A stretch of DNA of 61,746 bases from Elusimicrobiota bacterium. Its GTDB lineage: Bacteria > Elusimicrobiota > Elusimicrobia > FEN-1173. Shown in pieces: positions 37,809 to 47,925 of the stretch. A model generated the notes under the pieces. The model made no database searches and was not told where the DNA came from. It saw nothing but the letters and a program-made list of their open reading frames with translations. The translations under genes were made by a program, and so were the position numbers. Each line of letters begins with the position of its first letter. Position 1 is the first letter of the stretch. The stretch covers positions 1 to 61,746 of the forward strand of contig JADKCG010000023.1 of the NCBI GenBank assembly GCA_016714745.1, given 5' to 3'.

Positions 37809-38856
37809 ATGAATAAAAATGTCAGGGTTCTTGGGATTGAAACGTCGTGCGACGAAACCGCGGCGGCGGTGGTCGAAAACGGGCGCCATATTCTCTCCAA
37901 CGTGGTGTCCAGTCAAATTCCGATCCATCAACCGTATGGGGGCGTGGTGCCTGAACTGGCGAGCCGCGCCCATGTGGAAACGGTGCAGGCCGTTGTGGAG
38001 GCCGCCTTGAAGGGGCAATCGCCGAGAGGGGTGGCGCCGTTTCCGAAAAATATTCCCGTCGACATTGTCGCTGTGACGGTGGGCCCGGGGCTTGTGGGAT
38101 CGCTGTTGGTCGGAAAAGTGGCGGCGGAAATGCTGGCGTGGGTTTATAAAAAACCCATTGTGGGCGTCAACCATCTCGAAGGACATTTGCTTTCTATTTT
38201 GCCGGGTCATCCGGATTTGGAGCCCCCTTATCTCGCTTTGGTCGTTTCGGGCGGGCACACCGAGCTGGTTCATGTGAAAGGGTATGGCAAATACCATGTG
38301 CTTGGGCGTACCCGCGACGATGCCGCCGGGGGAAGCGTTTGACAAGGTGTCTCGGGTGTTGGGGTTGGGGTATCCCGGGGGGCCGGCCATTGATCGGTTG
38401 GCTCACAAAGGGAACCCCACCGCCGTGAAATTCCCGCGGGCGTTGATGGGCGACGGGTTTGAATTTTCGTTTTCCGGATTAAAAACCTCTGTGGTGTATC
38501 ATCTGCGCGATCATCCCGAAATAGTGGCGTCTAAAAAAAAGGTCGCGGACATTTGCGCGAGTTTCCAAGCCGCGGTAGTGGAAGTGTTGGTCACAAAGGC
38601 TGTGGCGGCGGCGGATCAACTGGGCCTTAAACACATCGCTGTCTGCGGCGGTGTGGCCGCCAACAGCGGTCTTCGCGAAGGGTTTGCCGCTCACGGCAAA
38701 AAGCATAAAATTCATATGGCTTCGCCTCTCCTCTGCACGGACAATGGGGTGATGATTGCCGTGGCCGGTTATTACAAGCACTGTCGCGGACCCCGCACAC
38801 CGCACCCCGAACCGCTTTCCATCGATTCCACACTCGCCATCGAAAGTTGGGGATGA
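37809..38856 (+). CDS. tsaD: tRNA threonylcarbamoyladenosine synthase subunit TsaD (frameshifted)
   Basis: TsaD transfers the threonylcarbamoyl group to A37 of ANN-reading tRNAs. ATG 37809: VLGIETSCDETAAAVVENG, the metal-binding NHLEGH (HxxxH) and YLALVVSGGHTELVHV. The frame slips near 38331 in a G5 run (GGGGGAAGCG); one G fewer gives DDAAGEAFDKVSRVLGLGYP, then FEFSFSGLKTSV, VCGGVAANSGLR and the closing TDNGVMIA. Joined length ~349 residues. ATGA overlap with dus. Confidence 0.95.
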
Positions 38857-39833
38857 CGTTCGTGGGGGGCCCCCGCATTGGAGCGGTCCAACTGGAGAAC
38901 CCGTTTGTTCTCGCGCCCATGGCGGGCATTGGCGATCCTCCCTATCGTCGGTTGTGTCGGCGGGGGGGGGCGGCCATGGTGTGCGCGGAGATGGTGTCTG
39001 CCAACGCCCTCCATTACAACGACGAACGCTCCCGTCAAATGTTGGCCACGTTTCCCGATGAACATCCCATCAGCATGCAAGTGTTTGGAAATGATCCCGA
39101 GCGGTTGGCCGGGGCCGCCCAGGCGGCGGAATCGGCGGGAGCGGATGTGGTGGACTTGAATTGCGGGTGCCCGGTCCCTAAAATTACAAAGAGCGGCGGC
39201 GGGATTTCCCTGATGAGAGAAGAGTCTCTTTTTGCCCAATGCGTGGGCGCGATGGTTCGTGCGGTGCGGGTTCCTGTCACGGTGAAGATGCGGTTGGGCT
39301 TTGAGCGAGGGGAAAACCGGGCGGTGCGGTTTGCCCTCATCGCCCAGGATCAGGGGGCGGCCGCGGTGTCGGTCCATGCGCGATCTCAAGAAGATCGTCA
39401 CAGCGGTTGTCCGGACTTAGAGGCGTTGGGGGCGGTCTCACGGTCAGTGAAAATTCCGGTGTTTGGGAACGGGGGAGTTCAAACGTATCACGATGTGCGG
39501 GCCATGATGGATACCGGCGGGGTTGCCGGCGTTTTGGTGGGGCAGGCGGCCATCGGCAACCCGTTTCTTTTTCTGGAGTTTCTCGCGGCCCAGGGCGGCA
39601 ATCCAGCCCAGGGGGTCGTTCCGCTTAATAAAAAGTTCGGCCTTTTACGCGAACACGCGGCTTTGATCGTGGACTATTACGGAGAGTTGGTGGGGATGAG
39701 GAGGTTGCGCAAGTATATCCCCTCTTACGTCAAAGGGTTGCCCGGTTCCGCGGCGTTTCGCGGCCAAGTCAATCGATTGGACAAACAGGACGATTTTTTG
39801 GCTTTGTTGGCCGAATTTGAAGCCGGTTTTTAA
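38853..39833 (+). CDS. dus: tRNA-dihydrouridine synthase
   Basis: FMN enzyme that reduces uridines in the tRNA D-loop; TIM barrel of 326 residues. Motifs: FVLAPMAGIGDPPYRRLCR, QVFGNDPE, the catalytic Cys in DLNCGCPVPK, TVKMRLGF, VSVHARSQEDRHSG and PVFGNGGVQT (FMN phosphate), close to the DusB group. ATG 38853 overlaps the tsaD stop; frame intact. Two tRNA-modification genes are thus coupled. Confidence 0.94.
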   Translation: MTFVGGPRIGAVQLENPFVLAPMAGIGDPPYRRLCRRGGAAMVCAEMVSANALHYNDERSRQMLATFPDEHPISMQVFGNDPERLAGAAQAAESAGADVVDLNCGCPVPKITKSGGGISLMREESLFAQCVGAMVRAVRVPVTVKMRLGFERGENRAVRFALIAQDQGAAAVSVHARSQEDRHSGCPDLEALGAVSRSVKIPVFGNGGVQTYHDVRAMMDTGGVAGVLVGQAAIGNPFLFLEFLAAQGGNPAQGVVPLNKKFGLLREHAALIVDYYGELVGMRRLRKYIPSYVKGLPGSAAFRGQVNRLDKQDDFLALLAEFEAGF

Positions 39834-39936
39834 CCGGGAATTTTTGTCTCGGTCCTCTCCCTTAACTGGGGATTCAGGGTTTAAATATCGGTCGAATTTG
39901 TACGTGTTTATGATGTTTTTCTAAAAAAAATATCCC

Positions 39937-39965
39937 TTGCATTTTTCGGGTTCTGGGGATAGGAT
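39937..39965 (+). promoter_or_regulatory. Promoter of the second prepilin operon
   Basis: TTGCAT (39937-39942), 17 bp spacer, TAGGAT (39960-39965); ATG follows 21 bp later behind GGAGGGAC. Confidence 0.6.
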
Positions 39966-39986
39966 TACGGGCGGAGGGACAGGGCT

Positions 39987-41720
39987 ATGTCAAAGAGTGT
40001 TCGACCGCTGATTTTAATCGTTTTGTCATTGTTTGGCCCTGTTTTTTTGAGGGCTGAGCGGGACGTGTTTCGCGCTAACACTATTTATGGCGCGGGCGGA
40101 AATGAAAAATCCCCATTAATAAGATCTCCCCTTTTCTCATTCTTCTGTCTTAACAAGCGCGTCGTGTCCGCTGACTTTGACGGCGATGAGTTTATTGATT
40201 TTGCTGTTGTTGCTGATGGGAGCATGGTGGATCAATCTTACAATGGGGGAGGTTTAGGGAATCTGAGGATGGGAGATTTCTTTTTTGGCCGATATCCTGC
40301 ATGGGGGTTAGATGGTTTTCCGGACCCGTCTCCCAACCTTCAACTGGGTCTGCAAGCCGATCCATGGAATATTATTTTTCCGGTAGCGGGTATGCAAAAA
40401 ACGGGAGATTTGGCTATTTTTGCCAATTTGGTGGTTGGTCCCCCTCCACGTACTTTCGGGCATTTCAGGCTCCATCATGTGACTCCTTCCAACATTTATG
40501 GGGCCCAGGAGATGGCGGTGGGACCTCTCGATGCTGGGCCTTATGATCTCCCGGATATCGTGGTTTGGACTGGTTTGGGCGGGTTTCCCGCTGGCGGCGC
40601 TCTTCCTTTTCCGCCAAATTTCGCCCGATCCTCTGTGGTCATTTATAGAAACAATGGCGCTTTTAACTTTACCGAAAATATTCTCATTCAGAGGGAAACT
40701 TTTGGCGGGGCGAGTACCGATTGTGATCGGCCAGAGGCTGGGACGTTGGCTGACATGGATGGGGACGCGGATTTGGATATAGTCGTTGCGTGTCATACTT
40801 TAGTCGCTGGACAAAAATCCCTTTTTTACTATAGAAATAATGCAGGGTCTTTTGATTGGAACCCCCCTAACGGCGTGACAGACTCTCCTGTTCCCTTAGA
40901 GGCCCCTTTTGGCTTTCCTGTGACTGATCCCAATATTCGAAAAGTGGTTGGCGCGGACATTGATCAAGACGGCCGAACAGATATTGTTTTCGGACGGGAG
41001 AATGCCATTGGGGTCTCGCTGTTTTGTCTCCGTAAAAACGGGCCGGTTTCCTATCAGCGATTTCAAATAGGACCCAATAATAACTTTATTGTGCGTGCCA
41101 TTGCGGTGGGGTCGTTGGCCGGTGATCGCCCTCTGGACGTGGTGGCAGGGGGGGGGGCGGCGTCTCCGCTCACGCTGTTTGTCCCTAATATATTTAATCT
41201 AGCGGCCCGATGGAGAGCTGTTCAACTTCCAGGGGGGAACCTTTTGACTTCTGAAATTGGGGATGTGAAAATAGCTGATGTGAACAACGACAACCTTTTG
41301 GACATTGTTGCTGTGGCGGGCCAAAACTCCGCTTCCGGGGCGGCGAAAGCAAAGGGTTGGGATTCCCATGTGATGGTGTGGATTCAATTGGTGGATGCCA
41401 ATGGCGTCCCTGGACCCGAAGATTGGCAACCCATGGGTTTGATGGAACCTTTATACGGCGATGAAGGCACCGCCGCCTTTCCTGGCCCGGCTTGGGGCGG
41501 TGTGGCTATTGATGATTTTGATAATGACTCAGACAACGACATCGTGCGCGTGACGAAACATTGGCCATTGGTCTATTTTGAAAATACCTGGAACACGGTT
41601 CAAAAGGTTCAGATCCGGGCAACAACGGCGGATGGTCAACGGGGGTCCGTGGTTTTTCATTCCACTCACCCGGCAGGGCAATTCCGAGCCGCGGACGGAA
41701 TGGATTGGGGAAACCGATGA
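39987..41720 (+). CDS. Exported FG-GAP/VCBS repeat protein
   Basis: 577 residues from ATG 39987, signal peptide ending FLRA-ERDVF. At least five FG-GAP-type Ca-binding blades are visible: DFDGDEFIDFAVV, DMDGDADLDIVVA, DIDQDGRTDIVFG, DVNNDNLLDIVAV and DDFDNDSDNDIVRV, the expected DxDxDGxxD pattern of a beta-propeller. It is followed by three prepilin genes with ATGA overlaps, so it is likely exported to the cell surface and linked to the pilus-like assembly, perhaps as an adhesive component. No frame problems. Confidence 0.82.
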   Translation: MSKSVRPLILIVLSLFGPVFLRAERDVFRANTIYGAGGNEKSPLIRSPLFSFFCLNKRVVSADFDGDEFIDFAVVADGSMVDQSYNGGGLGNLRMGDFFFGRYPAWGLDGFPDPSPNLQLGLQADPWNIIFPVAGMQKTGDLAIFANLVVGPPPRTFGHFRLHHVTPSNIYGAQEMAVGPLDAGPYDLPDIVVWTGLGGFPAGGALPFPPNFARSSVVIYRNNGAFNFTENILIQRETFGGASTDCDRPEAGTLADMDGDADLDIVVACHTLVAGQKSLFYYRNNAGSFDWNPPNGVTDSPVPLEAPFGFPVTDPNIRKVVGADIDQDGRTDIVFGRENAIGVSLFCLRKNGPVSYQRFQIGPNNNFIVRAIAVGSLAGDRPLDVVAGGGAASPLTLFVPNIFNLAARWRAVQLPGGNLLTSEIGDVKIADVNNDNLLDIVAVAGQNSASGAAKAKGWDSHVMVWIQLVDANGVPGPEDWQPMGLMEPLYGDEGTAAFPGPAWGGVAIDDFDNDSDNDIVRVTKHWPLVYFENTWNTVQKVQIRATTADGQRGSVVFHSTHPAGQFRAADGMDWGNR

Positions 41721-42785
41721 AACGAAACGGGTTCACTGTTGTCGAAATGATCGTTGTTATGACCGTCCTTGTGGTTCTGGGAAGTTTTTTCGCTTGGCTT
41801 TTACGCTCTTCTTCAGACGGGTTTAGGATCTTTCAGAGACGGTCGCCCTTACAGCGGGACATTCAAACCGCTTTACAGGCCGTGCAAGGCGATTTGCTGT
41901 CCGCTTCGCAATCCAGCATTGGCAACAGGCTTCCGGACCTGGGGTTTGAGCGGGTTCCCCCGGCCCTCTCTACATCGCCGGTGGCCAATCAATGGAGCTG
42001 GGTTCCTAGACCGATGTCGATGCATTGGGGTTTGGGTATGAATGCAACACGATTATTTTTTGTGCGTTATGATTCCTCTCAAGTTTGGCGGGGCCGGAGT
42101 TCCTTGCTGGTGGCCGTTGGGTCTTGGATGAGGCCCGAAGCTGTGGATAGCCCTGGTTTCAATCTCAGCCCAGGAGAGTATTCGTTGTCGGCGGAGGTTC
42201 GCGACCCGTGGCAAGGGGGTTTCGAAGCGTGTAACGTTGTTCTTCAGAAATTTCAGGCTGGGGTGTTTGTCGATAGTTTTTTTATCGCTCCCGTCGTCCT
42301 CCCTCCTCCTAGAAACACAGATTGGTATTTCATTCGTCAAACGTTCGTGGTTCCACAGGCGGGGGCTTTACCGTGTGCGATTGCGCCACAATGGGTCTAT
42401 TACTGGTGCATGGAACGATCATAGTATTTGGTATGACCAGGTGGCTTTGGTTCCGCTCTCTGTCAACCTGACCCCCGGTGGTCAACTGGATTTTATGCGA
42501 TTTGATGTGACGGCGGGGCGTTTTTTCCCAGCTCGGTATCGGCTGGTTGCGGCGGGGGGGTCGGGACGGTTGGTTAGGCAGAGACAGTTGCCAGACGGCA
42601 CATGGCAAGCACTGGGTGGGGATTTGCCCAATATTCGGCGGTTGAATCTGACGTGGGATAACGGCCTTGCCGGCGGACCGGGCACCGGGCGACCCCTGAT
42701 ACTGACTCTTGAATCGGGACCCGTGGGCGCAGTGGGCGATAATTTCCTTCAGATTTCAACGCGGATTCTGCCCCCCCTGCCATGA
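41717..42785 (+). CDS. Type IV prepilin-like protein (frameshifted)
   Basis: ATG 41717: MKRNG-FTVVEMIVVMTVLVVLGS, a prepilin signal (cleavage after Gly, Glu at +5). A large beta-rich extracellular part follows. The frame is lost near 42360 in a G5 run; the other frame continues LYRVRLRHNGSITGAWNDHS and IWYDQVALVPLSVNL, a carbohydrate-binding-like jelly-roll ending (interpretation tentative), to TGA 42783-42785. Joined length ~356 residues. Confidence 0.75.
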
Positions 42786-43270
42786 CCCCCCTGGCACGCG
42801 GTTACCGGGGATTCTCGCTGGTGGAACTGTTGGTGACCAGTGCCATCATCGGCATTGCGATGATGGGGATTGTCCGACTTTTTTTTGGCGAAATGGTAGC
42901 ATTCACAAATAATTGGATTGATCTTCGCGGGGTGGTTTTTGGGCAGGACATGCTGGAACGTATTCGCGGATTGAATTGGGACGAAAGCGGCCCGGCGGGG
43001 TTAGCCATTCCTACCCCCGCCCTTGGCCTGGATGCGGCAGAATTTGTTGGCGGTGAGGACGACATTGACGATTTTCAGAACTTTACGGATACCCCCCAAC
43101 CGAACTTTACTCGGACAGTGACGGTGCAATATGTGGACATTGACCCCGCTGGCGCGGTTGTCGTGGCCGGGGGGCCCACGGCGTTTAAGAGGATTTTGGT
43201 CCGGGTGGATCATCCCTCTCGGCCATCCCCGCTTACGGTTTCCTTGGTTTTGGCCAACACCGTCCCATGA
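42782..43270 (+). CDS. Type IV prepilin (PilV-like)
   Basis: 162 residues, GYRG-FSLVELLVTSAIIGIAMM: canonical prepilin peptidase site and pilin helix, then a short globular domain. Coupled by ATGA to genes on both sides. Size and position fit a PilV/GspI-type minor pilin. Confidence 0.82.
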   Translation: MTPLARGYRGFSLVELLVTSAIIGIAMMGIVRLFFGEMVAFTNNWIDLRGVVFGQDMLERIRGLNWDESGPAGLAIPTPALGLDAAEFVGGEDDIDDFQNFTDTPQPNFTRTVTVQYVDIDPAGAVVVAGGPTAFKRILVRVDHPSRPSPLTVSLVLANTVP

Positions 43271-43611
43271 GAGACCGGGCTCCCTTCCACAGCGGGTTTC
43301 GTCGTCAGGGCGGGGGAGTCGCCATTCTTTTGGTTGTCTTTCTTCTGTTGGTTCTTCTTCCTTTGGGTTTGGTATTGGTAAGAGCGGTGGGGGTTTCTTG
43401 GCGCCGCGGAACGGAAACGCGGACATGGGCGCAAAATCGTTATCGTGTGGAGACCGCCCTCGAAGTGGCTCGGAACCGAATGGCGGCGGGAACAGATCCT
43501 CAAATCCCGTCAGTGTTTACAGCGGGTCACTCGGGAACGTTTCCCATCATTGTCAACGGGAAAACTGTTCAGGTGACCGTGACTCACGTCATCCTCCGCG
43601 ATAACAATTAG
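43267..43611 (+). CDS. PilX-like pseudopilin, short
   Basis: 114 residues: RRQGGGVAILLVVFLLLVLLP followed by LVLVRAVGVSWRRGTETRTW, the PilX/GspK-type N-terminus in which the helix lacks the Glu5. Last gene of the operon. Its stop codon TAG (43609-43611) is formed by the first bases of a fragment of the ~105-bp repeat, so the native C-terminus may have been cut short; the minus-strand relative at 20661-22030 is four times longer. Confidence 0.7.
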   Translation: MRDRAPFHSGFRRQGGGVAILLVVFLLLVLLPLGLVLVRAVGVSWRRGTETRTWAQNRYRVETALEVARNRMAAGTDPQIPSVFTAGHSGTFPIIVNGKTVQVTVTHVILRDNN

Positions 43612-43632
43612 CCGGGATTCCTCGGGTGGCGC
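43608..43632 (+). repeat. Partial ~105-bp repeat (left end only)
   Basis: TTAGCCGGGATTCCTCGGGT resembles the palindromic left end of the repeat, then homology stops at the decarboxylase promoter. Confidence 0.55.
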
Positions 43633-43638
43633 TTTTTC

Positions 43639-43667
43639 TTGACATCCGTTGGGAAATGCTTTCTAAT
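43639..43667 (+). promoter_or_regulatory. Promoter of the decarboxylase operon
   Basis: TTGACA (43639-43644), 17 bp, TCTAAT (43662-43667); an overlapping TAATAT at 43664 is an alternative -10 box. ATG follows at 43706. Confidence 0.65.
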
Positions 43668-43705
43668 ATGCGCCTTGGGAAACGACAGCTTTAGCTAAAA
43701 ACTTA

Positions 43706-45160
43706 ATGAGACACAACCGAGCACCGTTATTTGAGACTATTTTGAACCATGCGAAAAATCGCGTGGTCAGTTTCCACACGCCTGGGCACAAAAATGGCCG
43801 CGGGGTGGACCGTCGTTTACGGTCCTTTACCGGGCGGAACCTCTACTACATGGATGTGACGGTGTTTCCCGAAGTGGATTCTCTGCACGATCCGGTGGGG
43901 CCCATTAAAAAAGCCCAGCAATTGATGGCCATGGCGTACGGCGTTGAACATTCTTTTTTCTTGGTGAACGGGTCGTCGGTGGGAAACATGAGCATGTTGA
44001 TGTCCGCGTGCCGCCCCGGAGATTCGGTGATTATTTCCCGCAACGCCCACAAGTCCACCATGGCGGGAGTGATTCTCTCGGGTGTTTGGCCCATTTGGAT
44101 TCAGCCCAAAGTCGATCAGAATTTGGACATCCTGTTCGATTCCAGCCCCGAACAAATTGAGGAGGCGTTGCGTCTTTTCCCGGAGGCCAAGGCCGTTTTT
44201 GTCACCAGCCCCACCTACAACGGGGTGGCCGCCGACCTGGTTAAAATTAAAGAAATTTGTCGGGCGAGGGGAAAAATCCTTTTGGTCGACGAGGCCCATG
44301 GGCCGCACCTTAAATTCCACAAGGACCTGCCGGTCTCCGCCGTGGAGGCGGGGGCGGACATGTGCGTGCAATCGACCCACAAGATCCTTTCGGCCTTATC
44401 GCAGGGGTCGGTGTTGCATCTTCAATCGGATTTGATTGACGTCGCGCGGGTGCGAAAAGTCGTGTCCATGCTTCAAACCACAAGCCCCAACTATTTGATT
44501 CTTTCCAGTTTGGACGCCGCGCGGCGCTCAGGCGGTGTTGGACGGGGAACGGTTGTTGGAACGGGTGATCCGAAACGCTGACATGGTGCGTAAACGCGTG
44601 AACCGGATGAAAAACATTTTCTCTTTCACTCGGCAGGACATTGTGGCCCGGGGCTATGATTTGGATGTGACCAAACTGACGTTGAACGTGACGCGCACCG
44701 GGTTGGCGGGGCAAGAAATTGAAGACATTTTGGCGGAGAAGTATAAGGTGCAAGTGGACGCCGCCGATCTTTTTAATATGATCGCCATTATGGGGATCGG
44801 GTCGGACAAGTCCGACGTGGACCGATTGGTGGACGCGTTGGCGGATATCGACGACAAATACCGCGGAGGCGCTCAAAACTGGGTGTTGCAGATCCCCGAA
44901 CTAACCACGGAGATGGTGATGAATCCGCGGGACGTTTTTCTGCTTCACAAAAGCAAGCGGGTGCCGTTGTCTAAATCGGTTGGCCAGATATCGGCGCAGA
45001 CGTTGACGCCCTACCCTCCGGGATTCCCATCTTGATCCCCGGCGAACGCATCACTCGCGAAATAGTAAACTACCTTGCTGATTTGTCCGACAAAGACATT
45101 CGCGTGGTGGGCCAGGAGGGCGATGCCCTTCGGACCATCAAAGTCGTTGCCGCGCGATAA
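43706..45160 (+). CDS. Orn/Lys/Arg decarboxylase family PLP enzyme (two frameshifts)
   Basis: Fold-type I PLP decarboxylase of the Orn/Lys/Arg group, probably making agmatine or cadaverine for polyamines. Motifs: VSFHTPGHKNGRGVD, FFLVNGSSVGNMSML, ILLVDEAHGPHL and the PLP-lysine in CVQSTHKILSALSQGS. The frame breaks near 44530 (GGCGCTCAGG; dropping one base gives RRQAVLDGERLLERVI) and near 45020 (adding one base gives YPPGIPILIPGERITREI). The last frame ends TAA 45158-45160. Joined length ~484 residues, the short type without a wing domain. The substrate (Arg, Lys or Orn) cannot be fixed from the sequence. Confidence 0.9.
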
Positions 45161-45174
45161 TTAAGGAGATTCCC

Positions 45175-45579
45175 ATGGCGAAAAAGAAACCAGGCAAAAA
45201 GAAAGCGGCCGGGCTGGCGAAAATAAAGGTCGTCAAGCAGGCCGGAACTCAAGCCTATGAAAAGTCTTTGAATAAAATGCGGGCGGACATTCTGCGTCTT
45301 GTGGAAGTCAATAAAAGCGCCGATTTGGCCACCGCCGATGTGGGCGATGAGGCCGATCAAGCGACCCAATCGTCTGAGCGGGAACTGATGTTTGAACTTT
45401 CCGACAACGAACGCAATTCCCTCGATGCGGTGGAAGCGGCGCTACGAAAGATCAGCACCGGGGTTTATGGGGTGTGTGAATCCTGTCGGGGAAAAATCGC
45501 GGCGCCGCGGTTGCAGGCCATTCCCCACGCGCGCTACTGCATTGGGTGTCAGGCTAAGTTCGATTCGCCGCGGGGGTGA
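45175..45579 (+). CDS. DksA/TraR-family zinc finger protein
   Basis: 134 residues behind AAGGAG. A Lys-rich N-terminal tail (KKKPGKKKAAG), a coiled-coil region and the C4 zinc finger YGVCESCRGKIAAPRLQAIP followed by CIGCQ (C-x2-C ... C-x2-C). Family members bind RNA polymerase's secondary channel or act in general stress control; this one has the long basic tail seen in several phyla outside Proteobacteria. Intact. Confidence 0.88.
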   Translation: MAKKKPGKKKAAGLAKIKVVKQAGTQAYEKSLNKMRADILRLVEVNKSADLATADVGDEADQATQSSERELMFELSDNERNSLDAVEAALRKISTGVYGVCESCRGKIAAPRLQAIPHARYCIGCQAKFDSPRG

Positions 45580-45613
45580 CACCCCTCCGGCGGGGAACTC
45601 GCCGGGGCGGAGC

Positions 45614-45832
45614 GTGATCGTCGAGGCGCGGGGGGCCCTTTGCCCTGTGCCCACGGTTTTGGCCTCCTTAGCGTTGGAGAAGAGGCGGCCCGGCGAAATG
45701 GTTGATTTGTTGGCCGATGATCCCACCACGCGGCGGGATCTTCCGGGATGGTGTGCCGAATTTGGGCACCGGGTTTTGGACGTGGTGGAGCTTTCCAGAG
45801 GGTTTCGCATTCGAATTCAAAAACATCTATGA
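45614..45832 (+). CDS. TusA-family sulfurtransferase
   Basis: 72 residues from GTG 45614: VEARGALCPVPTVLASLALE has the Cys-Pro-x-Pro active-site motif, and the C-terminal LPGWCAEFGHRVLDVV fits the SirA/TusA fold. These proteins carry persulfide sulfur for tRNA thiolation or cofactor synthesis. The stop overlaps the pepA start by ATGA. Confidence 0.85.
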   Translation: MIVEARGALCPVPTVLASLALEKRRPGEMVDLLADDPTTRRDLPGWCAEFGHRVLDVVELSRGFRIRIQKHL

Positions 45833-47390
45833 AAATCCTTTATTCGTCCCATGCGCTTGCGCCCCGCCGGGGCTCCCGTTCGACCCCAATGAGGTCGAGC
45901 CGGGCGGTGGCCTATCTCGTTTATTCTGAGGGCGAGGGGGTGCGGTTGGCGGGGGGCGCCCTTGAGTCGTCGCTTTTGGCAGAGGCCCGGGAAGATGGGT
46001 TTACCGGAAAATCCGGAACTTTGGCGATGGTTCGCCGGGGCGGGGCGCGCGTTCTCTTCGTGGGGATGGGGAAGCGGGAGGACGTCGATGGCAATGTGTT
46101 GCGGTTGGCCGCGGCGTCGGTCGTTCGTCATTCGATCGAGGCCCATTTGCCTGATGTTCAATTTGTTCTTCCCGACTCCATTCCCCTTTGGGCCGAAGGG
46201 AAAGGGACTCTCCCGTCCGCTCTACAGGCGTTGTCGGAAGGGGCTGTGATGGGGGCCTATTGTTTCGACGCGTATAAATCTAAAAAAGGCAAACGGGCGG
46301 GGATACGGGAAATTGTTTTTGGCTTTGCCGGACTTTCCCTTACCGGCGGGAAAAAGAAAATCGCCGGGGCTGAGTCGGTGGCGGGGAAACAGGCTGTGGC
46401 CCGAGGGGTGGTGTTTGGCGAAGCCGTTAACTTTGCGCGGGATTTGATTAACCGGCCGCCCAGCGATAAGCGGCCAGCGGTTTTGGCGGCCGTGGCGAAG
46501 TCATTGGCGGGGCAAGGCGTTTCGGTTCGGGTCTATGGCAAGGCGGAACTTAAACGCATGGGGGCCCATGCGCTTTTGGGTGTCAACCGGGGAAGCGCCC
46601 ATCCGCCGGCGCTGATACATTTCCGATATCGGCCGTCCGGGAAAGCCAAGGGGTCGGTGGTTTTTGTGGGCAAAGGGGTCACCTTTGATTCGGGAGGCCT
46701 TTCCCTCAAACCGGCCGACGGCATGATGACCATGAAATACGATATGGCGGGGGCCGCCACGGTTTTCGCCCTGTTTCAGGCGCTCCCGCGGTTGAATCTT
46801 TCGGTGGAGGTTCATGGCGTGGCGGTGTTGACGGAAAACATGCCGGGGCCCGACGCCTACAAGCCGGGCGACGTGGTGAAGGCTCTCAACGGAAAAACCA
46901 TTGAGGTGTTAAACACCGACGCGGAGGGGCGGGTGATCCTGGCCGACGCCCTGTCGTTCGCCTCATCGTTAAAAGCCGACGTCATCATCGATGTGGCCAC
47001 CTTAACGGGGGCGGCTTCGGTGGCGCTGGGCAAGGCTTATGCCGCGTTGATGAGCAATTCTCCCCCGTTGGAAAAAAATCTTTTGAACGCGGGCGCGCGG
47101 GCCGGCGAAAAAATGTGGCCTTTGCCACTGGAAAAAAGTTATCTGGAACACATTCAAAGCAAGGTCGCCGATTTTAAAAATATCGGGAATCCGGGGAGGC
47201 GGGCACCATCATCGGGGGGCTTTTCCTTCAACAATTTGTCGGCGATCGGCGTTGGGCCCATGTGGATATGGCATCGGTGGGGTGGAACGGAACGGGGACA
47301 CTGCTGGCGCCGCCCGGGGCCACGGGGGCATTGGTGCGGACATTTTTGACCTATCTCTTGGGGTCGATGGCGGGAGGAACGGATCTATGA
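45829..47390 (+). CDS. pepA: Leucyl aminopeptidase (M17), frameshifted C-terminus
   Basis: Di-metal cytosolic aminopeptidase. N-terminal macro-like domain, then NFARDLINRPPSDKRPA, the metal ligands in FVGKGVTFDSGGLSLKPADG and MKYDMAGAATV, and the signature NTDAEGRVILADAL. Near 47197 the frame slips (GGGGAGGCGGGC); with one base changed in length it reads GEAGTIIGGLFLQQFVGD, then WAHVDMASVGWNGTGTLLAP, the conserved end, to TGA 47388-47390. Joined ~520 residues. Confidence 0.93.
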
Positions 47391-47925
47391 GGTTGGAGGG
47401 ACGGGCGGTGGCGATTTTGTTGGAGCGGGATTATCAGGATTTGGAGGTTTGGTATCCGGCATTGCGTTTAAAAGAAGAGGGCGCGCGGGTGGTTTTTGTT
47501 GGCACGGACGTTAAAGAATACCGGGGGAAGTATGGTTACCCGGCAGTGGCGGATCAATTGATCGGGCAAGTGAAATCAGCGGATTTTGACGCGGTGCTGG
47601 TGCCGGGCGGGTGGGCACCGGACTTTTTGCGTCGTTTTGAGCCGGTGCTTCAATTCGTTCGGGAGGTTCACGGGGCCGGGCGGGCGGTGGCGGCCATTTG
47701 CCATGCGGGCTGGGTGTTGGCGTCGGCAGGAATTTTGAAAGGAAAGACTGTGACCTCTTTTCGGCAATCAAAGACGATGTGGTCAACGCCGGCGCGCGAT
47801 GGGTGGATCAGGAGGTGGTGGTCGACGGCAATCTCATCACCGCGCGCACACCAAACGATTTGCCCGCATTTTGTTTGGCGCTGATCGCTCAAATTGAAAA
47901 GTCGCCGCGGAGGGGGTCTCTGTGA
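47387..47925 (+). CDS. DJ-1/PfpI family protein (frameshifted)
   Basis: ATG 47387: VAILLERDYQDLEVWYPALR, a pocket around VLVPGGWAPDFLR with the family Glu replaced in context, and the nucleophile elbow Cys in AICHAGWVLASAGIL. Near 47765 the frame slips (GACCTCTTTTCGG); the other frame reads FSAIKDDVVNAGARWVDQE and VVVDGNLITARTPNDLPAF to TGA 47923-47925. This is the PfpI/YhbO subgroup, described as deglycase/stress proteins. ~179 residues. Confidence 0.88.

Noticed and set aside
40301..40546. Small plus-strand gene inside the FG-GAP gene
   Set aside because: It is fully contained in an alternative frame of a well-supported gene and has no ribosome site.
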